Positions 1 through 11,300 of a stretch of DNA of 64,000 bases are shown here, one piece after another. Origin of the DNA: Steinernema hermaphroditum (taxonomy: Eukaryota; Nematoda; Chromadorea; Rhabditida; Steinernematidae); NCBI GenBank assembly GCA_030435675.1, contig CM059625.1, positions 8,122,001 to 8,186,000 of the forward strand, written 5' to 3'. The first letter of the stretch is position 1; each line of letters opens with the position of its first letter. The translations under genes were made by a program, and so were the position numbers. The notes under the pieces are model-generated. The model saw nothing but the letters and a program-made list of their open reading frames with translations, made no database searches and was not told where the DNA came from.

Positions 1-2320
1 ACGATAAACGGTCGGTACTGAACAGCGAATATGACAGGAATACTTGCGTCTTTGTGATTACCTTCTTCTTCTTCGGTGGCTTCGCCACGTTTTTGTGTCC
101 TCTTTTCTTCGAATTCGGCAGACGAATCAACCAGCTGGGCGGGACGATCAGATCTCGCAAGCTCCCTCGGTCGCACTTCTCTTCCAGACGTTCCATGGCG
201 AAACAGGAACGCTTGTTGTGATAGGACAGTTTGCACCAGGAACATGTTATGGCTATAACCTCCTGTAAGCAAGGCGTAAAATTCAGGAGACTGTGCGATT
301 TGTCCATACTTTCTCCCGGAACATTTTCTGCTGGAAGTTCTTGTTGCAGTGTTGACAGCGCCCTTCATGCTTCCATCGGTGGACCCAATGATGTCGCGTC
401 AACGAATTCCATGTTTCTTTCGTGGGGTTTTTTCGGGCGGACGAGTCACGGAACGTTGTTTTGCAATTCAGATTCATCTTTAGATTCAGGTGAATTTTAG
501 GAAAACCTCACAAATTTCTAACCTTGGACAGCAGAGGGAAGCAAGCCGTATGGGCAACTATGTGGCACGCAGCACATCTGCGTTTTTCGCCCACTTTTTC
601 GCAGTCTTTATCGCCAATGTAGCATTCAGTATCTGCGGAAGAATTGGCTGCTGATCCCGGTCCCGATGACGGCAGCCATATGTGTTCGGAATCACATATC
701 TACATATCATCAAAACTACCGCACAATAACTCAGTTCGTACCTGTTCATCCAACCAGTATCGGCTTGTACGGTGTTTGTTAATTGCCTTGTGCTCATGCT
801 CCTGAAGGGCGGCAGCACGTTTCACAACCGGCGACTTTGCTAGCGCCTTTCTGAAAGTGGATGATTCAAAGTGTGTCACTTCAACCCAAATGAAAAAAAA
901 AAGATAAACAAATGTCTCTTCAAAATTAGTACAGTTTTAAGTTGGAAACGATCGATACTGATAGAACATGCGGATGCACTGATAGTACAGCGATCAAACC
1001 TGAAAATTTCCGAGAGATGCTCTATTCGACTTGGTCGTCTGAGCAGGTGATCTTGACTAGGTTCGTGTGAACGCGACCGGACAGTACGTACAGACTCTGC
1101 TGGCGTCGAGGGTTCGTAGTCGACGTCCGATCCGCAATCACTGTCCCCAGAGCTAACACTGAACAGCTCTATATCGCGTCTCAGCGTGGATAAGTCAACA
1201 CTGTTCGATCTGGGAGGGCTGCTTGAATCACCGGGGAGGTTTATGCCTTGGTGAGTCCCAGAGGAACCGGGTAATTTAAGCCTGTCCATGGGCAGATCAC
1301 TACTGCGAGACTGTTCCAGGTCTAGGCGGCAAATCTTGTAGATGAGATTCTCACTTGTGCTTGGATCGAGAAGTGGATCGTTCGGGAAGTATATGTCGTT
1401 GAAATTTCGAGGAAGATTCGGACTGACCGACGCGGTGCTGCACTGTGAGCTGAATGTCACATTCACATGACGGTAAGTACCGGACGATGAATTGCGACTA
1501 TTCAAAAAAGAGAATTCGGAATAAATAAGAGTAGTCGCAATCGCAAGTAGACAAGTCGCTAAATCAAAAAATACCTCGTTTCGCTTGTGGCAACGCTTGA
1601 AGATCCGTACTCGCTACTGGTATGACGAGCGTGCATCTCCGTTTCCTCGTCCGAACTGATCGATGAAACTATTATGTCAGGAGTTCCCAAATTGCCCCTT
1701 AGATAGCGTGTTGACGATGAACGATTGTCGTCGGTGTGGCACCGAGGCCAACTTGAGGTAGAACCTGTTCCCAAACGTCTGGCGAGTCTTTTCACGGCAC
1801 TCTCAATCTCCGTTTTAAGCTTGTTGGCCTTGTAAGCTGACGACAGAGAACAGTGCAGACAGGACCGCTCGAGGTCCAGTTTTTCACTAAGTTCTTCCGG
1901 ATCGTTGACCCCTGTGGGCTTGCCTTCTTTGTCTTCGTTGTCTGCTGAATGAACACGCGAACGCGACGAGGTTGACGGGCTTCGGGAACGATGCTCAGGA
2001 TCCCATGAAAGACTAGGGCCCAGCGCTTGCTTCTTGGCGGTGCGGCGCGCCATTTGACCTTTGAAGACGGACGGTAGAAACCGATCTGAATTCTTCCGAC
2101 TACTCGCAAGTGAATGCGATTGCCGGCTTTCTACTTCAGACTTGAAGCTGCACTCCTTCGCCACTGCATGGGACGCCTTCCGAAAAATTGATTTCGTCGA
2201 ATGTTTCGTCTTCTGCGAAGCTCCATCGGAAATTTGTAATTTCGAGAGCACTTGTTTTCCGCACGTACAGGCTTCTAGATCGCCGCGGGCACCCTCGCAC
2301 ACCTTGAACTTGGCCGGCAT
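1..2320 (-). CDS. Diacylglycerol kinase, zeta/iota type (5' half, partial at left edge)
   Basis: This gene phosphorylates diacylglycerol to phosphatidic acid in lipid signalling. Exons on the minus strand: 2320-1575, 1497-1000, 850-742, 699-523, 477-310, 262-62 and 17-1 (continuing outside); all phases agree. The first about 451 residues are Ser/Arg-rich with no known domain except a basic stretch near the end (KALAKSPVVKRAAALQEHEH). Two C1 zinc fingers follow: the first ends RRCAACHIVAHTAC, the second holds HHWVHRWKHEGRCQHCNKNF and CSWCKLSYHNKRSC. A PPSWL segment and a Lys run come next, then YRPFIV, which matches the DGK-zeta sequence leading into the catalytic core. The catalytic, accessory and ankyrin parts lie beyond the window. 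An in-frame TGA lies 24 codons upstream of ATG 2320, so that start is favoured. Strong assignment from C1 spacing; zeta versus iota is unresolved. Confidence 0.9.
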
Positions 2321-3343
2321 TATAGAGGCAGATGAGCAGTTCGACGGTGACTCATCGTAAACGTTATGAAGACGGGATAAGAGTGTTCGTCATGTAACTA
2401 ATCCTGCTTGTTTAGCAAGGCGTTGGCGAATAAATCAAAAATAGCTAATTAGGTTCATCGCAAGTTTACAAACAGGACTTCTGAAATATAGGAGCGCACA
2501 GGATGTACAAAAACAGGAGAATCTCGCATGTGCATTTCAGGGAACCATTAATGTTCTCGACAGCGCGTCACTTAATCCCCCGACATCAAGCGAGATAAAA
2601 GAAAAATGATTAAAATTTGCGCTAATGGAGAGACAACGCACTTCGTCCTTACGTGTGCGTAAAAGCATAACGTAACTGAGCCATCTTAACCGTAGACGTC
2701 CTAGAAGATGGCGGTGAGAAGTGCGCCAAGAACATCGATGTCAATTCAGAAATGTAGCGATGCTCTCCAAAAAGTAAAGGTAAGAAAGACTAATCGGAAA
2801 GGTGAGGGAACGCCTAGGGGAAGGGATGCGCGCGAGAGGTGCAAGAGAGCGAGAGGATCCTTTGCGAATATTAATAATGAATATATCCGCATCCAGGATT
2901 ATCACGGATCAACCAGTCAACAGGCAGCCAGCAACCAGAGAGCAGAGTGCTTGCGCGGAACAACTTGGTCGTCGCCGTTTAGGGTCTCTCACTCTTTGAG
3001 TCGCGCTTTCCCCAATCACAACAAGCGAGACGCACCTCTAAGTGCCTGGACATGAGGACCAGAGGGAGGAATACGCTCTCAGGTAGCATTCATTAAACCG
3101 ACTGGAGGCGTTCCTAACATCTCCGCCGGATAAAAATGAACTCGGCCATCTACTGTGACAGTGAAAATTTCATTCTAGCGCTAAGCCCTTTGATTTTATT
3201 AGTTGGTGTCACTTATTTCTAATTCCGAAATAAGCCAATAAACGCGATAAAAATTAAATAAAAGTGAGTCGAGGAGAAGCCTTAAACACCGAAGAGCATT
3301 GTTAGTGTTGGAAGGCGCACGTTTTTCATAGCATAGACACCGA
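2321..3343. other. Intergenic stretch
   Basis: About 1 kb lies between the unknown gene and the diacylglycerol kinase start, both on the minus strand. The plus-strand frame at 2708-3055 is Arg-rich with no family resemblance and no splice support. It should hold the kinase promoter, but I see no distinct motif. Confidence 0.4.
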
Positions 3344-4891
3344 TTAATATGTTTCGACAACCTGGGGGGAATGACGAGAACTGAAGAAGAAGAAGGCATC
3401 GTCACAAGACATCCGGCGCTTATATCCAACAGTAGCCAAAACAAAAACAGACAGATGCACAAAATGGAAAACAACGAGTGGAAGCTTACGCTTTCGCGAA
3501 GAAGCGCGACTAGAACTGAACGGCGATAATCCCGTAGATACAACCGTCGACTTCTAGGCATGCGTTTAAGCGCGTGCTTGGCCTTTCCTAGAGTGGGAAG
3601 GTACTTCTGAACTATCGCAGTTCCTATTTCTTTCTTCTGGTCATTTGGGAAGAGATGCATTTGATAGCTGAACGATCCACTGCACATCGCAGAACGTCTT
3701 CAAAACACACTACTGACTATGCCTGATGCTTAGCCATAAACGATAGCCTGTTACCGTAGTAGATGTAGCACACATTGATGTGGCAATCACAAAATTTCCA
3801 CAATACTCGAGTTTATACTGGTAGCAACTTTTTTTCCTGTGAAATTGCTCCAAAATAATAAAATAAATTTATGGGAAAGGTTTAGAAAGACCAAATAAAA
3901 AACACATACCTTCGGCGAAAGAATCTGAAGCACATCGATGAACAGTCACTAGGTAAGGAACGTCAGGAAGCGTGAAATGTTGTCGCACACAACGAATGGC
4001 CTCAGATCATAAGAGATGGTGTAAACTCAGATGGCCTTGGGTGCAAGAGACGTCTGGGCTAATCAGGACAGTACAACGAGGCGTCTATTGTAGGGGAAAA
4101 ATGGGCGAACGGGTGGACGTAGAGGCAACGGCCGACGCACCGCGTGTAGATTTTATCGAAAACAGTGCGACAATGCTTCAGCCTTCGGCGACCGTAAGTG
4201 CGCAGACCAACGATGTACAGTTATTTGATGACTGAAACGAATGTTCTGCGCTGGTGACGCAGAACGCTGCGCGCTGATTTCGCTCTACTCCGATCAGTTC
4301 AACTGCGGTCCGCTTTCTTTTGCTTGACTCTGTAGCCCGACTGAAATGTTCCGCTCGGACTCACAACAAGTTTTACCCTCTAGTACGTTTTTTACACATT
4401 CTTCTTGAATTTTGTGCCCAACAACTCGATAATGTAACGCGACTCACCTCCAGTGCTCGCTTAGTTCCGGGAACATAGCCTTGAGTTGTCCACTGGTCAG
4501 TTCCGGGTTCGAAATCGACATTTTGCCATTCATGTTGCTGTTCTTGATGCTGTGGATTTCGTTCACTGTGTCCATGCTCTCTGACTCATGGTTTGAATCC
4601 CCTTCTGAATGTATAGCTTTTTGTTTGCGTCAGAACGGAAACCAGTCTACCTTTAGAATTGTCAGCTTGCCTACTTATACTCGGCTGAGACGTATCTTCA
4701 TCAATATACAGACTTTCACAACTGTCCGAGGACAACGACTCGTTATCTTCCGTTTCGGAAGACGACGTCGAAGCCGCGCGATCAATGCTTAATTGTAACA
4801 GATTGGCGTGGATGTCGTGCCACATAGTGATCGCTCCAACCAGTCTTCGAGATACTATGCGGTCCTGAAGTATGTTCTGTTGCGATCCCAT
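3344..4891 (-). CDS. Unknown protein, four exons
   Basis: I do not recognise this gene. Exons 4891-4651, 4604-4448, 3667-3490 and probably 3418-3344 join in phase and encode about 217 residues. The first intron is 46 nt with AAAG|GTAGAC and ATTCAG boundaries. The start reads MGSQQNILQDRIVSRRLVGA, then comes an acidic Ser-rich stretch (SSSETEDNESLSSDSCESL). After that, a region with TSGQLKAMFPELSEHW leads into a basic helical part with YLRDYRRSVLVALLRES. There is no signal peptide or membrane segment, so it is probably cytoplasmic or nuclear. The last exon uses a weak acceptor (ATATAAG); without that splice the frame instead runs to 3199. Exons 1-3 are well supported by phase; the C-terminus is uncertain. 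Confidence 0.55.
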
Positions 4892-6359
4892 TCGCCGCAG
4901 TTGGTAGGGTACTAAACAATGTGCTAAACCGGTTAGATAAGCTTGTAATCCAGTTTAAGTGTGCGACTCAACATTTTCCATGTTGTGCTCTGTCTTATGT
5001 GGAAAGCAAGGTTTACCTCTTTTGTACCACTTCTTACGTGGTGGAGCGCTTACGGAGCGTCCGGTTGAAGAAGCGAAGAGCCTCCTCCGTTCCTCTGCTT
5101 CTTGTACAGACATTAATGACTCGCACTGAAATAACTATTGTTTGTTTTTGAAGAATTGTCAATTCCCTTGAAAGTGGGCAAGCTTGACGGACTGCTATGG
5201 CATTCAGCCTTTGAAAAGTTTGCCTTAAGGGGATAACCTTAATAATAAGAGAAAAGCAGAGAAACTCTCGACGACCGATGCGGACAAATCAAGAATGGAA
5301 TGCTCGGAAACCACAGGGATCGGAAGGCTGGTTGACAGTGAAAGGGTCCGGTGACCACAATGCACTGGATATGCTGTTTTCAATTCAAATCGTACGATTT
5401 ACATCGATCAATAATTTAGAACAGAAACAGTGAGCGAGAGATCTGTCAGAGAGCGTGAAGAGAGATGCGTGAACAACACGGACAACTCAAACATTTCATG
5501 ATTCAGCGATATTAACAAGGCCGGATTATACGAACGGCATCCCTTGTTTTCGGATACTACAGGCACGCGCTTGACTGAAAGGTAATTTCACATATTCGAC
5601 GAAGAGGCATTTACGAGTGAAGTATAAACACTAAAATCTTAGCCACCCAGCGTTATGGACCGCTTGTTCCTTCAGCAACAAATGGGAAAACTTGGAAGAC
5701 ATTTGCATCACACTTGAGAGCACACGAGTCTTTATTGTACGCTTTCATCCAAAAAATTATTGGCAGCCGCAGAAAGCAAATGAAAGGTGCTCTAACGTTG
5801 GCATAAAGCAGCAAACCGGAGAAATGCTAAGATTGCGTGCTCGCTAAGTGAAAGAGTTGCATCTCATCATGATGTTGCATTACTGCAAATAGTAAACAGT
5901 GTGCAGAAACACACACATGTGCCTGGCGGTACAGAAGACAACGGAACGGAAGAGGCGATGAATGCCTACCGGCCGCTGACATTGCGAGGACTCATCGATA
6001 TAATGATAAGAAAACGTGAAAACACAACGAAGACGACAGGGCGAGTTTCGTAAACGGAAACTTAGATCGAAACAAGCCAAGGCGAGCACTGTCAACATAT
6101 TGTCATGACGAGGTGGTGATTAACTTTTGTACAATTCACAAATTTCGTGATTGATCATCAAATAAAATATACCTCATAAAAGAAATTGGTGGGCATCTGA
6201 TGAAGAATGACTGAAAGAGCCAGTTAGCTTCGGAGAAAAAGAAAGGGGTGTTCGTCAGAAAACGCATTTTAATATTGAAGATTGCAAAAGAGCGTCGGAT
6301 GATCGAAAGATCAACGAGCGATTCGCAATTTCCGCCGTGTTTAACGGGTTCCTACAAAC
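4892..6359. other. Gene-free stretch
   Basis: About 1.5 kb upstream of the unknown minus-strand gene and left of the transposon. Open frames here are short, lack splice partners and resemble nothing I know. I see no RNA gene or repeat. Confidence 0.4.
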
Positions 6360-6361
6360 TA

Positions 6362-6386
6362 CAGGGTGTCCCAAAAGTTCGGATAA
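6362..6386 (+). repeat. Left terminal inverted repeat of the mariner element
   Basis: 25 bp, starts CAGGGTGTCCCAAAAGTTCG, preceded by TA at 6360-6361. It is identical to the reverse complement of 7660-7684. Confidence 0.95.
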
Positions 6387-6520
6387 ATTTTTTCTATCAT
6401 GTTTTTGTTGAATTTATTTTCGTTGTTTTTTGTGTTTCTTGATATATTCGTGTTCTACACGTTATTCTGGACTAGAACATGCTGTTATTTTCTGTTATTG
6501 AGCCGATATTCCACAAGAAA

Positions 6521-7569
6521 ATGACCAAAGAAGAAACCCTCAGCGCTGTTACAAACCCTTTACAAGCTGGGAAAGAAGAAACCGGAGATTGTGAAGAGGC
6601 TGAAATTGTATCTGACGACCGTCAAGCGTATCATTGACCGATACCAAGTGACAGGGGACCTCAAGGACAAGCCTCGAAGCGGAAGACCGAAGACGGCAAG
6701 GACCGCAGCGATCAGAAAAGCGATCAAAGACAAACTTCAGCGAAATCCGGGTCGTTCAACAAAGAAGCTCGCGAAATCGCACGGAATTGGCAAATCCTCC
6801 GTCCATCGAATTCTGAAGAATGATCTGCAGGTGTTTCCCTACAAGTAGGCCAAAGGACAGCTCCTCACGGACGACATGAAGGCCAAAGAAGGTTGAAGAA
6901 TGCCTAGAAATGAAGCGCTTGGTTGCGCTTGGCAAGCATCGGTAGATCATGTTCTCTGATGAAAAGATTTTCACAGTGGAACCGCTCCGGAACAGCCAGA
7001 ATCATCGCGAATGGCTGCAGAAAGGCTCACCGAAGACCGTTAAAGTCTAAAAGAGCCATTTTGCCAAATCCGTAATGGTTTAGGCTGGAGTATCGGCCCT
7101 GGGAAACACGAAGCTCCATTTTTTCGAGCAGAAGGAACTTTTGAACGCTGAATCCTACCAGAGGAAAGCTCTCGAAGGCGTGGTGAAGCCCTACGCGAAG
7201 AAGAACACTTATGGAAACCAGTACATGTATCACCAGCACGATGCGCCAGGCCACAGTGCGAAGAGGACCTTGAAATGACCCATGACCCAGTGAAATGGAC
7301 TCCGGCGTCTGCTCCGGCAGTCTGAGAGAAGAACATTTTGGCCTCCATATTCCCTTGATCTCAATCCTCTGGATTTCTCTGTGTGGTCAATCCTAGAGAA
7401 CAAGATCTCAGGAACCCGAATCGGAACCAACGAAGCCTTGAAGCGCACACTGAAAGAAGCCTGGAAGGAAATGAACCCAAAAGTGACCACGCGCATCGTC
7501 GACCTGAACCCCATGCGTCTTCAGACCTGCATCGCCGCGAAGGGAGGACATTTCGAACAAGTATTGTGA
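6521..7569 (+). pseudogene. Broken mariner/maT-like transposase
   Basis: The frame at 6591-6848 holds the N-terminal DNA-binding part, with a GRPK hinge and a second helix-turn-helix (STKKLAKSHGIGKSSVHRIL). It then hits a stop at about 6846. Later fragments in shifting frames carry the three catalytic acidic positions: SDEK near 6957, QHDAPGH with its Asp at 7240, and SLDLNPLDFSVW with its Asp at 7357. The last two are 39 codons apart as read, between the classic DD34D mariner and DD41D types; indels could have changed this. Several stops and at least two frameshifts make the copy non-coding. Confidence 0.9.
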
Positions 7570-7659
7570 TATTATGATTCGGCAGGAGTGTACGAGTAGT
7601 TAGAGCTTAAAAGCGTTGAATTTGGTTCTATGGGGCTTGAGATATGACTGTTTTTTCAC

Positions 7660-7684
7660 TTATCCGAACTTTTGGGACACCCTG
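7660..7684 (-). repeat. Right terminal inverted repeat of the mariner element
   Basis: Reverse-complement match to the left repeat over 25 bp, followed by TA at 7685-7686. Confidence 0.95.
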
Positions 7685-7686
7685 TA

Positions 7687-8327
7687 ATAGCATACAGTGT
7701 ACGTTTATTTATCAAAAGGCAGAAATCATTGTTTGATGATAAACACAACAGTCTCCCGATAGCATTTAAAAAGCTTAACCTACTTCCTTAGCAGCAAATT
7801 TCCGCGAAGCCGGTTGATCTGCAGCACACTCCCGCATTTCTGAGGCTCAGCGCTGAGTGCGAATGGCCCGGACGACGGAAATGTCGAAGTGGACGAACTG
7901 ACCTGCTTTCGGCGCCTACCACCATCTTAATGGGTAGCTATGCAAAAGCAAAGTACGCAAATTAGTTAATCGTCGATAGCGTGAAAAATCGAAGAAAATA
8001 TCCGAAATGCCTGGCTTCAACTGACATTCTTGATAATTGCAGATGACGTCTTTAGAAGGGCTATGTGCAGATAAGAAATCGTCATTTTCTTTCATTGTCC
8101 ATGAAGCTTGTCTAACTTCAAGGTATTAATTGCCGCACAGAAATCAAACACTTTAAGGTTTATTTAAGCATCTTTAAAGATCTGATTGCCACATACAAGT
8201 TCTTTTGCACAGAATCTATCATCACAATCTATTGAGGGTGGCATGGAATGCATCCATAAATAAGGCAAGGCATTAAGGCGTTATGAGTAGAGAACGGCGA
8301 AGTCGTGAGACCAACCAGTAAATTAGC
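7687..8327. other. Intergenic, 3' flank of PHGDH
   Basis: Non-coding by inspection. A minus-strand AATAAA (plus-strand tttatt at 8159-8164) about 165 nt past the PHGDH stop is a candidate polyadenylation signal. Confidence 0.45.
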
Positions 8328-11300
8328 TCAGAATTGGATGACAGAGAAGTTCTTCGAGACGTCGGCGAGTTCTTGAGCGTCGAGAGCCCCAAATACAGCA
8401 ATGTGTCCTCCGCCGATTAAACCATACTGTGCCAATACTTTGCTCTAAACACTTTTTTTGCTCTGTGTCTAGTATCTTATTTTTACCTTAATCGCTTCGC
8501 TAAACTCAATAGCTGCTCCGCTGTCGACAGAAACAACAACAGTACCCGTAGCAACAACGGGAACAGGAACTTTGTTGCCGTTGATGGAGGAGATGATCGC
8601 TCCTGAGGGGGAAGGATAGCCCGAGACGGAGACGGCTCCGGCGGAAACGCTGAGTTCTCCTGTCTTCGACGGCTCGACGGTCACTTGGATGCCCTCCTTC
8701 TTCGCGTTCAGCTCGGCGTTGATGAGGTTGAGGCCGGCGCTGCCCTTGGCCTGCAGCAGGCCAACGACCGTACCCGCGATGAGCGCTTGGTTCAGACCGC
8801 TGGCGGCCGACGGGAACCTCACGACGACGTTCTTCGGGTTGGCTGCGAGGGAAGCGACGATCCTGCTGAGGGCGATGGCCGTCTTCACGAACTCGGCCTT
8901 CGCCTCATCGAGGACGGCGGCGACGGCGGACGCGTTCAGCTGAAACGAACTACTGAAGAGGGCCCTCCACGCTACCGTACCGCTCCGAAAAGACCGGTGC
9001 CCTGGTTGAGGGCGACGATATTCTCGGCAATCTCGTTGGCGACGCGCTGCTGGGCCTCGATTGTGCTGGCGCCCAAATGCGGCGTGCAGATCACTTTCGG
9101 ATGGTCGACGAGTTCACGGTAGGTGGGAGGTTCCTACGAGCGGAGATAATCTACCGTATCCTGAGTGAGAGAGGACCAACCTGTTCAAAGACATCGAAGG
9201 CCGCGCCGCCGGCATGTCCTGCGTTCAGCGATTCCACGAGGTCCACTTCGTTGACGATGCCGCCGCGCGCGACGTTAACGATCTTGACGCCCTTCTTGCA
9301 CTTCGCGAGCACCTCGCGATTGATCATGTTCGCCGTCTGCGGGATCAGAGGCACGTGCACGGTGATATAGTCCGCTTGGGGCCAGATCTCTTCCAGTGGT
9401 GTCCAGCGAATTCCACGCTTCGCCACCGCCTGAAAAATGTGCTGAAGGCCATAGGCCAAGGCTGCCGTACCTCAGGGCTCACAAACACATCGTATCCGAT
9501 TACGGTCATTCCGAATGCGGCCATCCGCGACGCCACCTCGAGTCCGATGCGACCGAGGCCGACAACAGCCAATGTCTTCCCGAAGACTTCTTCTCCCATG
9601 TAGTCTTTGCGAGCCCACTTTCCGGCCTTCATCGATGCAGCTGCCTGGGGCACATGGCGAGCGAGGGAAAGAATGCTCGTGCATGTCAGTTCAGCAGCAC
9701 TGCGGGAATTACCGGCTAAAGCAATATTATTAAAATTTTGTTCCACATTAACTGAGGAAATATTTTGATTTTACGTAGCAAAAGTGAAAGGAGCAAAAAG
9801 GAATTTTATTGATTCGCACCGTTTTCTGGGAGATCCCAGTTGTTGACAATGAACTTGTCGACGATGTCTTTGATGTGAGTGGAGACGCCTTTGGGTCTGC
9901 TCAGTGCCCTCCAGAGCTCGGAAACTTTGTTGGAGAGGACAGAAGCGCCGAGCACTGGACTCTGAACGATAGCCGCGGCAACGGGCGACGTCTCCTTCTG
10001 ATTGTTGTTCTCCTCCACCCCGCTGCCGTTCATCTTATGATGCCGGTCCTCCTCCAGTTTCACGAGGGCCTCGAGGCGCGCGTTGGCGCTCACGCTCACG
10101 TCCATCACCGCCACTTGCTCGCCCTGCTCCACATCCGACTCCGGCTCGATCTTCACGGAACCGGCGTCTTCGCCTGCTGCATACAGGTTCGACTGGATCT
10201 GCTGGAGGAGCAGGTTCGCCGACTCCACCGCCTCGAAGGGAGGTAGACCGCCCTTTCCGGGCACGTCCTCGCGGCCCTTCTGCGCGCGAAGTTTCCGCAT
10301 CAGCTTCGCGTAGCCGTTCCTCTGCCGCGCCATCGACTCCTCTATGGTCGGCGGTGTGCAGAAGTGGTTGTTCGCCTCCGGGTAGTCGGGGTCGTTCATC
10401 AGCTGGTCGTTCTTGACGGCGATGCATGGCACTGCAGGTAGTTCGTCGGGACTCATCGTGCGCTGCAGCCGATGTCTCAGTGCTCGACACGCCATGCACC
10501 GGTAGTATACAGTAGTCGAGCCAGACATGTTCGTGAACTGCGTTTTGTAGGCGAACTCCCTCCTGTGGCCAGGATGCGACACGCTGTCGTATATCAGTAC
10601 CATTCTACCGTAGCCTGACGGAGCAAATTGCGGCTTGCAGGGTAGGAAATTTGTTTTTCTTGTGGACGTTGATACAGACGGTGAAGTAGGAACAAGTGCT
10701 GATGTAGCAGAGGTGCTGGGATTGAGCGATGAGGGGGAAGATGTGGACTGATTGCTTTCTTCATGAGGGTTTTCGGGTGAATTGTATAGGGACGCCAATA
10801 AACTAGTAGGATCTATTGAAGCGGAATCATCTTTTTGATGCCGTTGGAGAAAGGAAGCCATTAAGATGGCTCCTTGGAAGCTCTGAATTCAACGAATTGT
10901 ATCGCATCGAGCAACGATAAAAACTAGCGAGAAATAGGCGACCCACACGCACCCTAACGGATTCTTTAGTAGCGGCCAGGGATGAACGGTGCCTCCCAAC
11001 ATTCCAATTTGGCACATGGCAAGGGAGGTCATTTACGGTCACAGATGGTCGCTCTCGATAAGAGCGCATGCTACTTATTTCCCTACGATTTCAGCAAAAA
11101 CATAAAACTTCCGTTTATCATCACTGTTTTTCATGATAGCTACGACAGTCAAGCCAAACCGTTCAAAAATATTAGGATTTACAAGCACAAAAAGGCCTAC
11201 AGACGGCCGCAATTTGGCAACTAAACGCGAAACCTGTACGTTCGGACGCGTACCCATAAATTGCAATAAATAAGTTTAGTGGCAGGGAAGTAGAAGTGCA

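Larger units (their letters stand above)
6362..7684 (+). mobile_element. Tc1/mariner-family transposon, 1,323 bp, decayed
   Basis: The element is bounded by perfect 25-bp inverted repeats starting CAGGGTGTCCC and flanked by a TA dinucleotide on each side (6360-6361 and 7685-7686), the hallmark TA target duplication of this superfamily. Between them lies a transposase reading frame broken by stops and frameshifts. The length of about 1.3 kb is normal for a full-length copy. It lies between the unknown gene at 4.9 kb and the 3' end of PHGDH and interrupts neither. Identical repeat ends with a broken gene suggest fairly recent insertion or continued mobilisation in trans. Confidence 0.95.

Noticed and set aside
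2708..3055. 115-codon Arg-rich plus-strand frame
   Set aside because: Low-quality composition, no family, lies in an intergenic gap.
4501..4515. tRNA B-box-like ggttcgaaatc
   Set aside because: No tRNA fold around it, and it lies inside a phase-supported coding exon on the other strand.
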